Source: Rhizobium mayense (GTDB lineage Bacteria > Pseudomonadota > Alphaproteobacteria > Rhizobiales > Rhizobiaceae). Taken from it: DNA of 64,000 bases. The stretch spans positions 1 to 64,000 of the forward strand of contig NZ_JARFYM010000023.1 of assembly GCF_030272705.1 (NCBI RefSeq), written 5' to 3'. The notes beneath the pieces are model-generated. The model saw nothing but the letters and a program-made list of their open reading frames with translations, was not told where the DNA came from and did not search any database. Positions 42,012 to 50,471 of this stretch are shown here, piece by piece (position 1 is the first letter of the stretch; each line of letters starts with the position of its first letter). The translations under genes and the position numbers were made by a program.

Positions 42012-42698
42012 TCAGAACTTGATCATGTCGCTCCTGGTCAGCGTCGTCTTCTGCGAAACGCCGGGCGCGTTGACCATATGCGAGGCGACATATTGTTCGC
42101 CGTAGAGTTCGGTGGAAGACATGCCGTCGACGGGGAGGATGATGTTCATCCCGTTCAGCGCCGCATCGGTCGCCGTGTCGAGAACCGCGCCTTCGGAGGC
42201 CGTGCCCGTGACGATTAAGGTCTTGATGCCCTTGTCGGCGAGGATATTGCGGAGATTGGTGCCGATGAATTTGTCGGCGCTGGACTTTACGATCGGGTCG
42301 CTGGCCAGCGGCGCAAGATCCTTGGCGATGTCCTGAGGTTCGCCCGCACCGGCCAGGCTGTAGACCACAAGCATGCCTTTGGCACGGGCCTCGTCAAGCA
42401 TGGCCTTGACCTTCGGCACGGAGGCAAGGCAGCGCGGCTTGGTGTTCTTGTTGCATGGCCCCTTCGTGGGATCCTGTGCGCCATTGAAATCGAGGATCAA
42501 CAGTGCCGTCGTCTTCGGATCGACCATAACCGGCTTCAATTGCGGCGGCGCAGGCGGCTTCACCTTCTGCCAGTCGTCGATGATGGTCTGAGCGGAAGCC
42601 GGCATCGCTCCGATAGGACTCAGGGCCGCGCCGAAAGCTATGAAACCAACGCCGAAAGCAAACGCTGCCTTTTGCACTATGCTACCGATATGTCTCAT
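42012..42698 (-). CDS. exported isochorismatase-like protein lacking the catalytic Cys
   Basis: 228 residues with a signal peptide (AAFAFGVGFIAFGAALSPIG, cleavage near ASA-QT). The isochorismatase/nicotinamidase fold is clear: LLILDFN (catalytic Asp), KSSADKFIGTNL (Lys), VTGTASEGAVLDTATDAAL. In active cysteine hydrolases the position within GxV of the last motif is Cys; here it is Ala (codon GCG). So it is either a non-cysteine variant or a binding protein. Followed by the terminator at 41942-41975. Confidence 0.8.
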   Translation of the reverse strand: MRHIGSIVQKAAFAFGVGFIAFGAALSPIGAMPASAQTIIDDWQKVKPPAPPQLKPVMVDPKTTALLILDFNGAQDPTKGPCNKNTKPRCLASVPKVKAMLDEARAKGMLVVYSLAGAGEPQDIAKDLAPLASDPIVKSSADKFIGTNLRNILADKGIKTLIVTGTASEGAVLDTATDAALNGMNIILPVDGMSSTELYGEQYVASHMVNAPGVSQKTTLTRSDMIKF

Positions 42699-42860
42699 GA
42701 AATCGCTCTCCTGAAGAACCCCTGGGTTTCATTGGCCTGACCTTACAATTTAGATAGGTCAAACCTCGGAGATTGATAACGAAACTCTTCGTGATCCCCG
42801 CGTTATCGGACAACCTGTTGCAGGCCGGGCGATCTGCTCCCCCGGCCGCGATTTTTGGCA

Positions 42861-44054
42861 TCAGGCCGCGAAGATAATGTCTTCCGCCTCGATCTTGCTT
42901 TTATCGATCTCCATCGCCAGGCCGGGTCTCTCGGGCACTTCGATCATGCCGTCGATGACATCGAGCGGATCGACGAGGAAATGCTGATGCACCGCATTCC
43001 ACTTCACCAGATATTCCTGATAAGGCGTATGGATCGGCGACTGCACCGCCGAGAAGTGCGCGGTGACGAAGCTCGAATGACCGTGCGGGATGGTGACGAG
43101 ATCGTGCACCGTGGCATAGGCCGCGATCTTCAGCGTCTCCGTCAGGCCGCCACACCAGTAGATATCGGGCTGGATGACGTCGAGCGCTTCGCTGTCGATG
43201 AAGCGCTTGAAGCCCCAGCGGGTATATTCGTGTTCGGCGCCCGAAAGCGGGATGCGGATGCGTTCGCTGAGTTTCCGATAGCTGTCGATGCGGTCGGGCA
43301 TGACGCATTCTTCCAGCCAGCGCGGCTTGTATTCTTCGATCCGTTCTGCGAGATCGACGACATAGCCGACATCCATCGACTGCCAGCAGTCGAACATCAG
43401 ATCGTAATCCTCGCCGACCGCTTCGCGCAGCGTGCGCACCAGTTCGACATTCTTCTTCATGCCCTCGGTGCCACTCATCGGGCCGTGGCGGAAGAACCAT
43501 TTCTGGGCGCGGTAGCCCTTTTCCTTGTACTCGATGGCGCGCTCGCGAACCTTGCCGGCATCGAGCACGGCAAAGCCGAGCATCGAGGCATAGGCCGGAA
43601 TCTTCGTCTGCGTCGGTCCGCCGAGCAGCCGGTAAACGGGCTGGTTCAGCCATTTGCCGCGCAGGTCCCACAGCGCACAGTCGACGGCGCTGATCGCCAG
43701 CATCGCGTCGCCCTGGCGGCCGTGCACCATACCGCGATGCATCTGATCCCATAGCTTCTCTCCGGCAATCGCGTCCTGGCCGATCAGATATTTGCGCAAG
43801 TGTTTGGCGATGATGTAGGCGACCCCTTCCGGGATCGGCCCGGCGAGACCGGTGACGCCTTCATCCGTATGGATTTCCACGAAATGCGTGGTGATCTTGA
43901 ATCCGTCGGGGGTTTGGATACCCCCCTCGTGATCGTTTCTCACACGATATTCCGGATAGATATCGATGGGGCGGACGAGCCGTTCCTCCCAGAGATCACC
44001 CTTGGTCGGCAGGGTGCCTTCGAGGCGGCGAAGGCGAACTTCAGTGATCAACAT
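42861..44054 (-). CDS. mandelate racemase/enolase superfamily sugar-acid dehydratase (RhmD-like)
   Basis: 397 residues. Metal ligands Asp (LMFDCWQSMD), Glu (WLEECVMPD) and Glu (LSGAEHEYT) are present, with the general-acid/base His in TIPHGHSS and the family stretch DVIQPDIYWCGGLTETL. The layout matches L-rhamnonate dehydratase-like enzymes, dehydrating an aldonate to a 2-keto-3-deoxy acid. The start at 44054 has a GAGG site and lies 2 bases after the transporter stop, so the pair is an operon. The exact sugar acid is not determined. Confidence 0.87.
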   Translation of the reverse strand: MLITEVRLRRLEGTLPTKGDLWEERLVRPIDIYPEYRVRNDHEGGIQTPDGFKITTHFVEIHTDEGVTGLAGPIPEGVAYIIAKHLRKYLIGQDAIAGEKLWDQMHRGMVHGRQGDAMLAISAVDCALWDLRGKWLNQPVYRLLGGPTQTKIPAYASMLGFAVLDAGKVRERAIEYKEKGYRAQKWFFRHGPMSGTEGMKKNVELVRTLREAVGEDYDLMFDCWQSMDVGYVVDLAERIEEYKPRWLEECVMPDRIDSYRKLSERIRIPLSGAEHEYTRWGFKRFIDSEALDVIQPDIYWCGGLTETLKIAAYATVHDLVTIPHGHSSFVTAHFSAVQSPIHTPYQEYLVKWNAVHQHFLVDPLDVIDGMIEVPERPGLAMEIDKSKIEAEDIIFAA

Positions 44055-44056
44055 GA

Positions 44057-45379
44057 TTATACCTCGCTTTGTCGCGCCTTGATCGCCCCGGCTTCGGGGG
44101 TGCGGCCAAAGAGCGTTGAAATGACGATGAGGGTGACGACCGACATGGCCGCCATCAATGCCAGCCAATAGAGGCCGTCGTCGAAATTGCCGGTCGAGTC
44201 ATGGATCATACCGATCACCCAGGGATTGACGACGCTGGAAATATTGCCGAGCGAATTGATGAGGGCAATGCCGCCCGCTGCCGCAGTCCCGCTGAGGAGT
44301 GCAGTCGGCAGCCCCCAGAACACCGGCATCGCGCCGAAGACGCCGAAGGCGGCAATGCAGAGCATCAACAGTTTAACCGTCGGATCGGCGCTGGCAGCCG
44401 AGCCTACGAGGCCGATGATCGAAATGATCAGCGCGGTGTAATTGGCCAGGCGGCGCTTGCCAGGGCGGTCCGCGAGACGGCCGAGCAGCAGCATGCCGGC
44501 GATCCCGAAGAGATAGGGAATTGCGGCGACGAAGCCGGTCTGCAACTGGCTGAAACCAAAGCCTTTCAGGATCAATGGCAGGAACGTGCTGACGGCGCCG
44601 TTGAGATTGGTGAGGCCATAATACATCAGGCAGAACAACAGAACCTGCGGGCTGAGAAGCGCGGCCAACAACTGCTTGCCATGGCCGCTGCCGCTAAGGG
44701 CCGCGCGCTCGCGCTGCTCCCGGTCCAGCCGCGCCATCAGCCAATTGCGCTCGGCGGGTTCCAGGAACTTCGCTTCTTTCGGGCCGCTCGGCAGGATGAA
44801 CGGAATGAATACGGCGACGATCAGGGCCGGCAGGCCTTCCAGCAGATACATCCACTGCCAGCCATGCAGGCCAAGGATGCCATCGAGCTCGAGAAGCAGC
44901 GTCGACACCGGCGTGCCGATGACGAGCGAGATCGGAATGCCGGCCATGAAGGCGCTGATGATGCGGCCGCGATAGGCCGACGGATACCAGAGGGTCAGGT
45001 AGAAGACGACGCCCGGAAAGAAGCCGGCCTCGGCCGCGCCCAGAAGCGCGCGCAGCACATAAAGGCTGCCGGCATTCCAGACGAACGCGTGCGCGCCGGC
45101 CAGAAGTCCCCAGGTCAACATGATGCGGGCAATCCACCAACGCGCGCCGAAGCGCTGAAGCGCCAGGTTCGACGGGATTTCAAGCAGCACATAGGGTACG
45201 AAGAATATGCTCGCCGCAAAACCGAAAGCGGTCATCGACAGGCCAAGATCCTTGTTCATGGTCAATGCCGCGACACCGACATTGGCGCGATCGAGGATCG
45301 CGATGAAATACGAAAATATGAGAATGGGCAGCAGACGCCATGTCAGCTTGCGAATAATCACTTCTTCGGAAACAGCCAT
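44057..45379 (-). CDS. MFS transporter, anion:cation symporter (ACS) family
   Basis: 440 residues, 12 membrane segments. Family features: the N-terminal LLPILIFSYFIAILDRANVG, ALLGAAEAGFFPGVVFYLTL and the motif WYPSAYRGRI. This family imports organic and sugar acids (tartrate, hexuronates, galactonate). It precedes the RhmD-like dehydratase gene in the same operon and is divergent from a LacI regulator, so it likely imports that dehydratase's substrate. Confidence 0.9.
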   Translation of the reverse strand: MAVSEEVIIRKLTWRLLPILIFSYFIAILDRANVGVAALTMNKDLGLSMTAFGFAASIFFVPYVLLEIPSNLALQRFGARWWIARIMLTWGLLAGAHAFVWNAGSLYVLRALLGAAEAGFFPGVVFYLTLWYPSAYRGRIISAFMAGIPISLVIGTPVSTLLLELDGILGLHGWQWMYLLEGLPALIVAVFIPFILPSGPKEAKFLEPAERNWLMARLDREQRERAALSGSGHGKQLLAALLSPQVLLFCLMYYGLTNLNGAVSTFLPLILKGFGFSQLQTGFVAAIPYLFGIAGMLLLGRLADRPGKRRLANYTALIISIIGLVGSAASADPTVKLLMLCIAAFGVFGAMPVFWGLPTALLSGTAAAGGIALINSLGNISSVVNPWVIGMIHDSTGNFDDGLYWLALMAAMSVVTLIVISTLFGRTPEAGAIKARQSEV

Positions 45380-45476
45380 TTACTCCTCCTGAAAATTTCC
45401 TTTGCGCTGTGGGCACTTCGGACCGCGGCCCCTCCCGCCAGCGCCTACGTCTTCGCCGGGCATTCACATGATTGAA

Positions 45477-45496
45477 TCCCGGAAACGTTTCCGGGA
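45477..45496. promoter_or_regulatory. perfect 20-bp LacI-type operator
   Basis: TCCCGGAAACGTTTCCGGGA is fully self-complementary with the CG centre and AACGTT core typical of LacI/PurR-family operators. It lies between the divergent MFS transporter and lacI-type genes, 98 bases from the transporter start and 63 from the regulator start. Confidence 0.82.
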
Positions 45497-45558
45497 ATTG
45501 CCATGACGATATGGGGATGTCAAGACGATCTGATCGATTTGCGACGATACGGAGCAGC

Positions 45559-46605
45559 ATGAAGAAGCCGCGGACAGTCGGTATCCGGGAATTGGCCGCG
45601 CATCTCGGGATGGCGATCAGCACCGTTTCGCGAGCGATGAACGATCGCAGCGAGGTCAGCCCCGAAACGCGCAAGCGCATTCTCGCCGAAGCCGAGCGCC
45701 TGGGCTACCGGCCCAATCAATCGGGACGCAGCCTGCGCAGTGGCTCGACAAAAGCGGTCGCGCTCACCATGCGAACCGATATCGGCCGCACCATGTCCGG
45801 CGAAACCTTCTTCATGGCGCTGAGTGAGGGATTGCAGAGCACGCTTGCCAATGTCGGCTATGATCTGATGATCCTGCCCTGCGCCTCCGATCAGGATGAA
45901 AACGAATTCCTCTATCGCGCCGTCGACCGCAGGCTCGCCGACGCCTTCATCATCTCCAATGTCCAGCGCATCGATCCGCGCATAGACTATCTGAGGAAGT
46001 GGCACATGCCTTTCGTCGCGCTCGGCAGCAGCGAGACCAAGGGCGACTATGCTGCACTCGATCTCGATTTTGCCGGGGTGGCCGAGACCTCGGTGCGGCG
46101 TTTGGCGACACAGGGGCACCAACGCATCCTGCTCGGCCTGACAGCGCAAGAGACAAACAACAACTACGTCTTTCTGGCGGGCTTCAAGACAGGCTTGGAA
46201 AAAGCCGGCCTCGCCTTCGATGAAAGGCTGGTGCTGCGCCTGCATGACCGCATTTCCGGCGGATACGAGCTGGCTTCCACGCTGCTTGCTATGGACGACC
46301 GCCCGACGGCCGCGCTCCTTATCCAGGAAACGATGGCGATGGGCCTTTATCAAAGGCTGGGCGAAGCCGGCCTGCAGCCTGGCAAGGACCTCGCCGTCAT
46401 CGGTTTTCGCGAAAATCCCGTCTGCCGCTACCTGACGCCGTCACTCACAAGCTTCCGCATCGATCTCAAGCAATATGGCGCCCGCCTCGGCGAGATGATC
46501 ATCGCCGAACTCGACGCCGAGGCGAAAGGCGCCGACCGCAGCGACTTCGTTCACGAAGTATGGCCGATGGAATTGGTGCCGGGAAAAAGCGACGGGGCGG
46601 CTTAG
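45559..46605 (+). CDS. LacI-family transcriptional regulator
   Basis: 348 residues. HTH TVGIRELAAHLGMAISTVSR, hinge NQSGRSLRSG, sensor domain ending in DLAVIGFRENPVCRYLTPSL. The ATG at 45559 has a GGAGCAGC site; a longer frame would run through the operator. It is divergent from the MFS/dehydratase operon and presumably represses it. Confidence 0.9.
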   Translation: MKKPRTVGIRELAAHLGMAISTVSRAMNDRSEVSPETRKRILAEAERLGYRPNQSGRSLRSGSTKAVALTMRTDIGRTMSGETFFMALSEGLQSTLANVGYDLMILPCASDQDENEFLYRAVDRRLADAFIISNVQRIDPRIDYLRKWHMPFVALGSSETKGDYAALDLDFAGVAETSVRRLATQGHQRILLGLTAQETNNNYVFLAGFKTGLEKAGLAFDERLVLRLHDRISGGYELASTLLAMDDRPTAALLIQETMAMGLYQRLGEAGLQPGKDLAVIGFRENPVCRYLTPSLTSFRIDLKQYGARLGEMIIAELDAEAKGADRSDFVHEVWPMELVPGKSDGAA

Positions 46606-46717
46606 GAGCCGTCTCTCCTTTGCCGCGAAATTTTTCGAAGACAATCCATCGTTGACAAATGACGCCGAGGCCATAGTCTCCGCCTAAGCACTTGCGATCG
46701 CTACCATTCTTTCGGAG

Positions 46718-47617
46718 ATGAGGATCATGCTGGCGAAATGCACGAGACGATTGGTTCTGGCAGGCCTCTTCCTTTGCGTCTCGGCCTACATGGCCGCCGC
46801 CACACAAGCGCTCGATCTCATCGCTCAGAGGGGAACCGTTCGGATCGGTTATATTGCCGACGAGGCGCCGTTTTCCTTCAAGAAAAAGGACGGCAGCGCG
46901 GCGGGATATTCCATCGATCTCTGCGGAAAGATCGTGGATGCGATCGGCGGTAAAATTCCTAACGTGAAGCGGGAATACGTCGAAACCACTCTCGCCGATG
47001 GATTCAACGCCGTGAAAAGCGGGCAGATCGATCTTCTGTGCGGCGCGATCACCGTCAACCTTACCAGGCGCGAAAGCGTCGATTTTTCGCAACCGATCTT
47101 TCTGACCGGAGCGAGCGCGTTGCTGCGCAAGGATTCGCCGGAATACCTGCAGATACTGTTCCTCGATAAGCGCCCGGTGCGTGCGGTGGATGCACAATCG
47201 CCTTCAGCGAGCATCATCGGCGTCCGCTCGGATACGACCACCGGCGCAACGCTGCGTGACGCGCTCGGCTCCGATGTGCCCAAGACGCGGGTCGCGGATT
47301 TCGCAACGCATCAGGACGGACTCAAAGCCCTCGAAGACCACAGGATCGACGCCTATTTCGCCGACCGGGCTCTCCTCATCGGCCTCGCCAGTCATGCACG
47401 CAATCCCTCGCAGCTTGCGATCGGCAACCGCCTGTTCACGCATGAGCCCTATGGGATCGCGTTGCCGCGAGACGATTCCACCTTCCGCCTTCTCGTGGAT
47501 CGGGCGCTCACCGCCTTCTATCAGTCCGATGATTTTCCGAAATTGCTGAAGACCTATTTCGGAGACGAGGCGTCTTTTCTGCGCAGCGAGATATTGATGC
47601 AGTCAGTTCCAGAATAA
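46718..47617 (+). CDS. orphan amino-acid-type (class 3) solute-binding protein
   Basis: 299 residues. Signal peptide (RLVLAGLFLCVSAYMAAAT), then GTVRIGYIADEAPFSFKKKD, GYSIDLCGKIVDAI, DLLCGAITVNLTRRESVDFS, and ACGYI-type ligand pocket features of the SBP_bac_3 family. No permease or ATPase gene accompanies it. An alternative ATG at 46727 is equally likely. It may feed a transporter encoded elsewhere, or act as a sensor. Confidence 0.85.
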   Translation: MRIMLAKCTRRLVLAGLFLCVSAYMAAATQALDLIAQRGTVRIGYIADEAPFSFKKKDGSAAGYSIDLCGKIVDAIGGKIPNVKREYVETTLADGFNAVKSGQIDLLCGAITVNLTRRESVDFSQPIFLTGASALLRKDSPEYLQILFLDKRPVRAVDAQSPSASIIGVRSDTTTGATLRDALGSDVPKTRVADFATHQDGLKALEDHRIDAYFADRALLIGLASHARNPSQLAIGNRLFTHEPYGIALPRDDSTFRLLVDRALTAFYQSDDFPKLLKTYFGDEASFLRSEILMQSVPE

Positions 47618-47711
47618 GGCCGGCCGCATCCGCCAGAATTGCAAGCGCCCCACATGGGCACCTGTCGCCCTTTGGAGGATCCGTTGTCCGGCTGTGGACC
47701 GGCCTTGCCGC

Positions 47712-48758
47712 TTAATGAGCCACTGGCCCGTTCACCTTCTTCCAGGCAGCGATGCCGCCCTCGATATGACAGGCGGTTGATAGCCCGGCGTCTTGGGCCG
47801 CCTGCACGGCCATCGCCGATCGTTCGCCGAAAGCGCAATAGAACACGATCCGCTTGCCGGTGGCTGCCGCCAGCTCATGCAGCATGCCGCCTGCACTGAT
47901 GTTTTCCAGCAAATCCGGATAGGGGGCGTGCAGCGAGCCTGGGATCGTTCCATGCTTTTCGCGCTCGCCCTTCTCGCGCAGGTCGACGATTGCAATGTCG
48001 GGGCGGCCGCGCAGCGCCAATGCCTCGGTCGCCGAGACGGCCCAGCCTTTGCGCGCGATCTCATCCTGATGAAGACCGACATGGACATTGGCCGGCACGG
48101 CCACATCCATCATCTTCGGGTTGGGAAGCTTGAGGTTGTTCATGAGGTCGGCATATTCGTCCGCCGACCGAACCCTGAGGCGGGGATTGAACAGCCTCTC
48201 CTCGCCGATGGTGGAAACCGTATCGCCCTTGTAGTCGTGGGCCGGATAGACCAGCGTCTCGTCCGGCAATTTCAGAAGCTTGTTGAAGATCGAATCATAT
48301 TGCTGGTGCGGATTGCCGTTCTGAAAATCGGTGCGTCCCGTACCACGAATGAGGAGCGTGTCGCCCGTGAACACCCGGCCACCCATGAGGAAGGAGTAGG
48401 AATCGTCCGTGTGGCCGGGCGTATAGAGTACGTCGAGGCTCAAACCCTCGATCGCGACACGATCGCCTTCCGCCACACGCATGGAAACGACGTCGGCAAG
48501 CGTCTGCTCCCCCATGACGGTAATGCAATGGGTGCGATCGCGCAGCGCACCCAATCCGGTGATGTGGTCGGCATGCAAATGCGTGTCCACGGCCTTGACG
48601 AGCTTGAGATCAAGCTCCTCCACCAGCTTAAGATAGCGCTCGACCTTCTCAAGCACGGGATCGATGATCAGTGCCTCGCCACCCTGGCGGCTGGCGATGA
48701 GATAGGTATAGGTACCGGACACGCTGTCGAAGAGCTGGCGGAAGATCATCGGCGACAC
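47712..48758 (-). CDS. persulfide dioxygenase-rhodanese fusion
   Basis: 348 residues. The N-terminal 240 are an ETHE1-type metallo-beta-lactamase fold: THLHADHITGLG metal motif, YTPGHTDDSYSF, VFTGDTLLIRGTGRTDFQ, YPAHDYKGDT. The C-terminal about 100 residues form a rhodanese domain with active-site Cys in FYCAFGERSAM. Together they oxidise glutathione persulfide to sulfite and handle sulfane sulfur. It follows the peroxiredoxin gene by 39 bases. Confidence 0.92.
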   Translation of the reverse strand: MSPMIFRQLFDSVSGTYTYLIASRQGGEALIIDPVLEKVERYLKLVEELDLKLVKAVDTHLHADHITGLGALRDRTHCITVMGEQTLADVVSMRVAEGDRVAIEGLSLDVLYTPGHTDDSYSFLMGGRVFTGDTLLIRGTGRTDFQNGNPHQQYDSIFNKLLKLPDETLVYPAHDYKGDTVSTIGEERLFNPRLRVRSADEYADLMNNLKLPNPKMMDVAVPANVHVGLHQDEIARKGWAVSATEALALRGRPDIAIVDLREKGEREKHGTIPGSLHAPYPDLLENISAGGMLHELAAATGKRIVFYCAFGERSAMAVQAAQDAGLSTACHIEGGIAAWKKVNGPVAH

Positions 48759-48797
48759 CCCTGCGCGAATCTCGCCCCACCCGAAGGGGCATCCTTG

Positions 48798-49460
48798 TTA
48801 CGCTTTCGGCTGCGGAACGATCCGGATATAAGGCTTAGGCGCGCTCCACCCCTGCGGATATAGGGTCTTGGCTTCGTCGTCGCTCACCGAACCGGCGATG
48901 ATCACATCTTCGCCCTGCTTCCAGTTCACGGGAGTTGCGACCCTGTGCTTCGCGGTAAGCTGGAGCGAGTCTATCACACGCAGGACCTCGTCGAAATTGC
49001 GGCCTGTGGTCATTGGATAGACGAGAATCAATTTGATCTTCTTGTCGGGGCCGACCACAAAGACGTTCCGCACGGTCTGATTGTCAGCCGGGGTGCGCTT
49101 GGTCGGATCGCCGGACACTGCCGCCGGCAGCATGCCGTAGAGCTTCGATACCGTGTAATCGACATCGGCAATCATCGGGAAATTCGGCGCAAAGCCCTGC
49201 GTCTCCTCGATGTCGCTTGCCCAACCGGAATGACGATCGAGCGGATCGACCGACAGACCGACAATTTTCACGCCACGCTTGTCGAATTCGGGTTTTATCC
49301 TGGCCATATAGCCGAGCTCGGTCGTGCATACCGGCGTAAAATCCTTCGGATGCGAGAACAGGACGACCCAGGAATTATCGGCCCAGTCGTGAAATCGCAT
49401 CGTGCCTTCGGTCGATTCCACCTCGAAATCCGGTGCAATATCATTGATTGCAAGTGTCAT
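48798..49460 (-). CDS. 1-Cys peroxiredoxin (Prx6 type)
   Basis: 220 residues. Peroxidatic Cys in FSHPKDFTPVCTTELG, resolving Cys absent, and the Prx6-type C-terminal extension (VATPVNWKQGEDVIIAG, PQGWSAPKPYIR). Reduces peroxides in the cytoplasm. GGGAGGGG precedes the ATG. It is upstream of and probably co-transcribed with the persulfide dioxygenase gene, linking sulfur and peroxide stress. Confidence 0.93.
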   Translation of the reverse strand: MTLAINDIAPDFEVESTEGTMRFHDWADNSWVVLFSHPKDFTPVCTTELGYMARIKPEFDKRGVKIVGLSVDPLDRHSGWASDIEETQGFAPNFPMIADVDYTVSKLYGMLPAAVSGDPTKRTPADNQTVRNVFVVGPDKKIKLILVYPMTTGRNFDEVLRVIDSLQLTAKHRVATPVNWKQGEDVIIAGSVSDDEAKTLYPQGWSAPKPYIRIVPQPKA

Positions 49461-49676
49461 GGTCCCCTCCCGTTGTAGACAACATAGTTATCAGATCTTT
49501 TCCTCGGTATATTTATTGTACATCTTCCTAATTTAGGCAACTGCATACGGCGCGATGCTTTGATTTTCTCTCGCAGGAAGCGCACTTAACTTAAGGTGAG
49601 TTGAACAGAACTTTGAATGGCGGAGCCGAAGCATCTATTGCCGAAACGGCCCGCACAATCGATCGGAGTGATCGGC

Positions 49677-49713
49677 AAAAAGAAAACCCCGCCACTTTGG
49701 GGGGATGGCGAGG
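49677..49713 (-). terminator. intrinsic terminator, noncoding region (third)
   Basis: Minus strand: CCTCGCCA, 11-base C-rich loop, TGGCGGGG, then TTTTCTTTTT. No minus-strand ORF lies upstream of it, so it should end a noncoding RNA. An inverted repeat ATGTTATC-AC-GATAACAT (49722-49739) lies just upstream on that strand. Confidence 0.7.
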
Positions 49714-49745
49714 TGTAAAGAATGTTATCACGATAACATAATCTA
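49677..49745 (-). ncRNA. candidate small RNA ending at 49677
   Basis: Inferred from the terminator at 49677-49713 and the preceding hairpin at 49722-49739. The 5' end is not known. The loop of the terminator stem and its flank contain a CCCCCC run that could pair with ribosome-binding sites, as in some alphaproteobacterial regulatory RNAs. No family can be assigned with confidence. Confidence 0.4.
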
Positions 49746-49762
49746 TCGATTCGCATAGGCAA

Positions 49763-49803
49763 TAAAAAAGCGCCCACCTGCTAAGCGGTGACAGGCGGGC
49801 GCT
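49763..49803 (-). terminator. intrinsic terminator, noncoding region (second)
   Basis: Minus strand: AGCGCCCGCCTG pairs with CAGGTGGGCGCT (one mismatch), loop TCACCGCTTAG, then TTTTTT. No coding frame is found upstream on the minus strand. An AT-rich stretch with CTATTGACG and an inverted repeat CGATAATTAAATATCG lies 30-60 bases upstream and could be its promoter. Confidence 0.7.
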
Positions 49804-49939
49804 AAAAAATCCAACGGGTTGAAGTTAAACGATAATTAAATATCGTCAATAGCTAAATAAAAGTTGTCTAAATCAAGAAAGTTAAATGATCCGCATTTGG
49901 CGCCGCTCGCGGGTTTTTTCGGCATTCCTGACGATGAGG

Positions 49940-49970
49940 AAAAAGCCCCGCCAATTGAATAAGGCGGGGC
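49940..49970 (-). terminator. intrinsic terminator, noncoding region (first)
   Basis: Minus strand: GCCCCGCC, 10-base loop, GGCGGGGC, then TTTTTCC. An additional hairpin GCTCCCT / AGGGAGC (49982-50005) with a C-rich loop lies immediately upstream on that strand. Confidence 0.72.
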
Positions 49971-50020
49971 AAGCGGGGAAAGCTCCCTCAAAATGGGGAG
50001 GGAGCGGACGCAATAAATCA
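49940..50020 (-). ncRNA. candidate small RNA with C-rich loop
   Basis: Two adjacent hairpins on the minus strand: the first (50005-49982) presents CCCCATTTTG in its loop next to CTCCCT in its arm, the second is the terminator at 49970-49940. This two-hairpin layout with CU-rich motifs resembles trans-acting alphaproteobacterial small RNAs. The 5' end is a guess. Confidence 0.45.
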
Positions 50021-50191
50021 GGACTATCCAAACTGCACGAGGTCAGTTCCGACCAATGCGGTACGGTGTGAACGAAAAAGCTAACCTATGGCATTGACGA
50101 AGCCGGTATCTGCGAACTCGCCCGGAGCGCAGTGCGGTGGGAGACGATGGGCAGACTGACGACAGCACATTGCCGGACGCCTGTCTGATTG

Positions 50192-50217
50192 GGGCAGCAC
50201 CCCTGCCTGCCCTTTTT
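50192..50217 (+). terminator. plus-strand intrinsic terminator without a gene
   Basis: GGGCAG, 9-base loop, CTGCCC, then TTTTT on the plus strand. The nearest upstream plus-strand gene ends at 47617, so it may close an unrecognised plus-strand transcript. The remaining sequence to 50471 shows no gene or repeat that I recognise. Confidence 0.5.
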
Positions 50218-50471
50218 GAGGAGAGGACAAGCGCAACAGCGGGGCCTATAAGAAGGTTCGAAGGAAGGATTGATCGATCCCGACAGCCTTTGCCGGCGTA
50301 CGCCTCGATCAACGATCAAAGGCTGCACTCGCAGGAAACGGCGAACACGTGTAAAATTTTGGGCTCCGGGCGATGGATTCACGCGGTTTGCAGGCGTCCG
50401 GCAACGGGGGATGACATGATGACATTGGTTATCGTTTTGCAGCCACGGCTCCCTGCGCGGCCATCACTCCC

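Noticed and set aside
49586..49777. 63-codon minus-strand frame
   Set aside because: It overlaps two strong intrinsic terminators, which would stop its own transcript.
49461..50471. tRNA or rRNA gene in the long noncoding stretch
   Set aside because: I found no cloverleaf or T-loop (GGTTCGAATCC-like) sequence and no rRNA-like segments.
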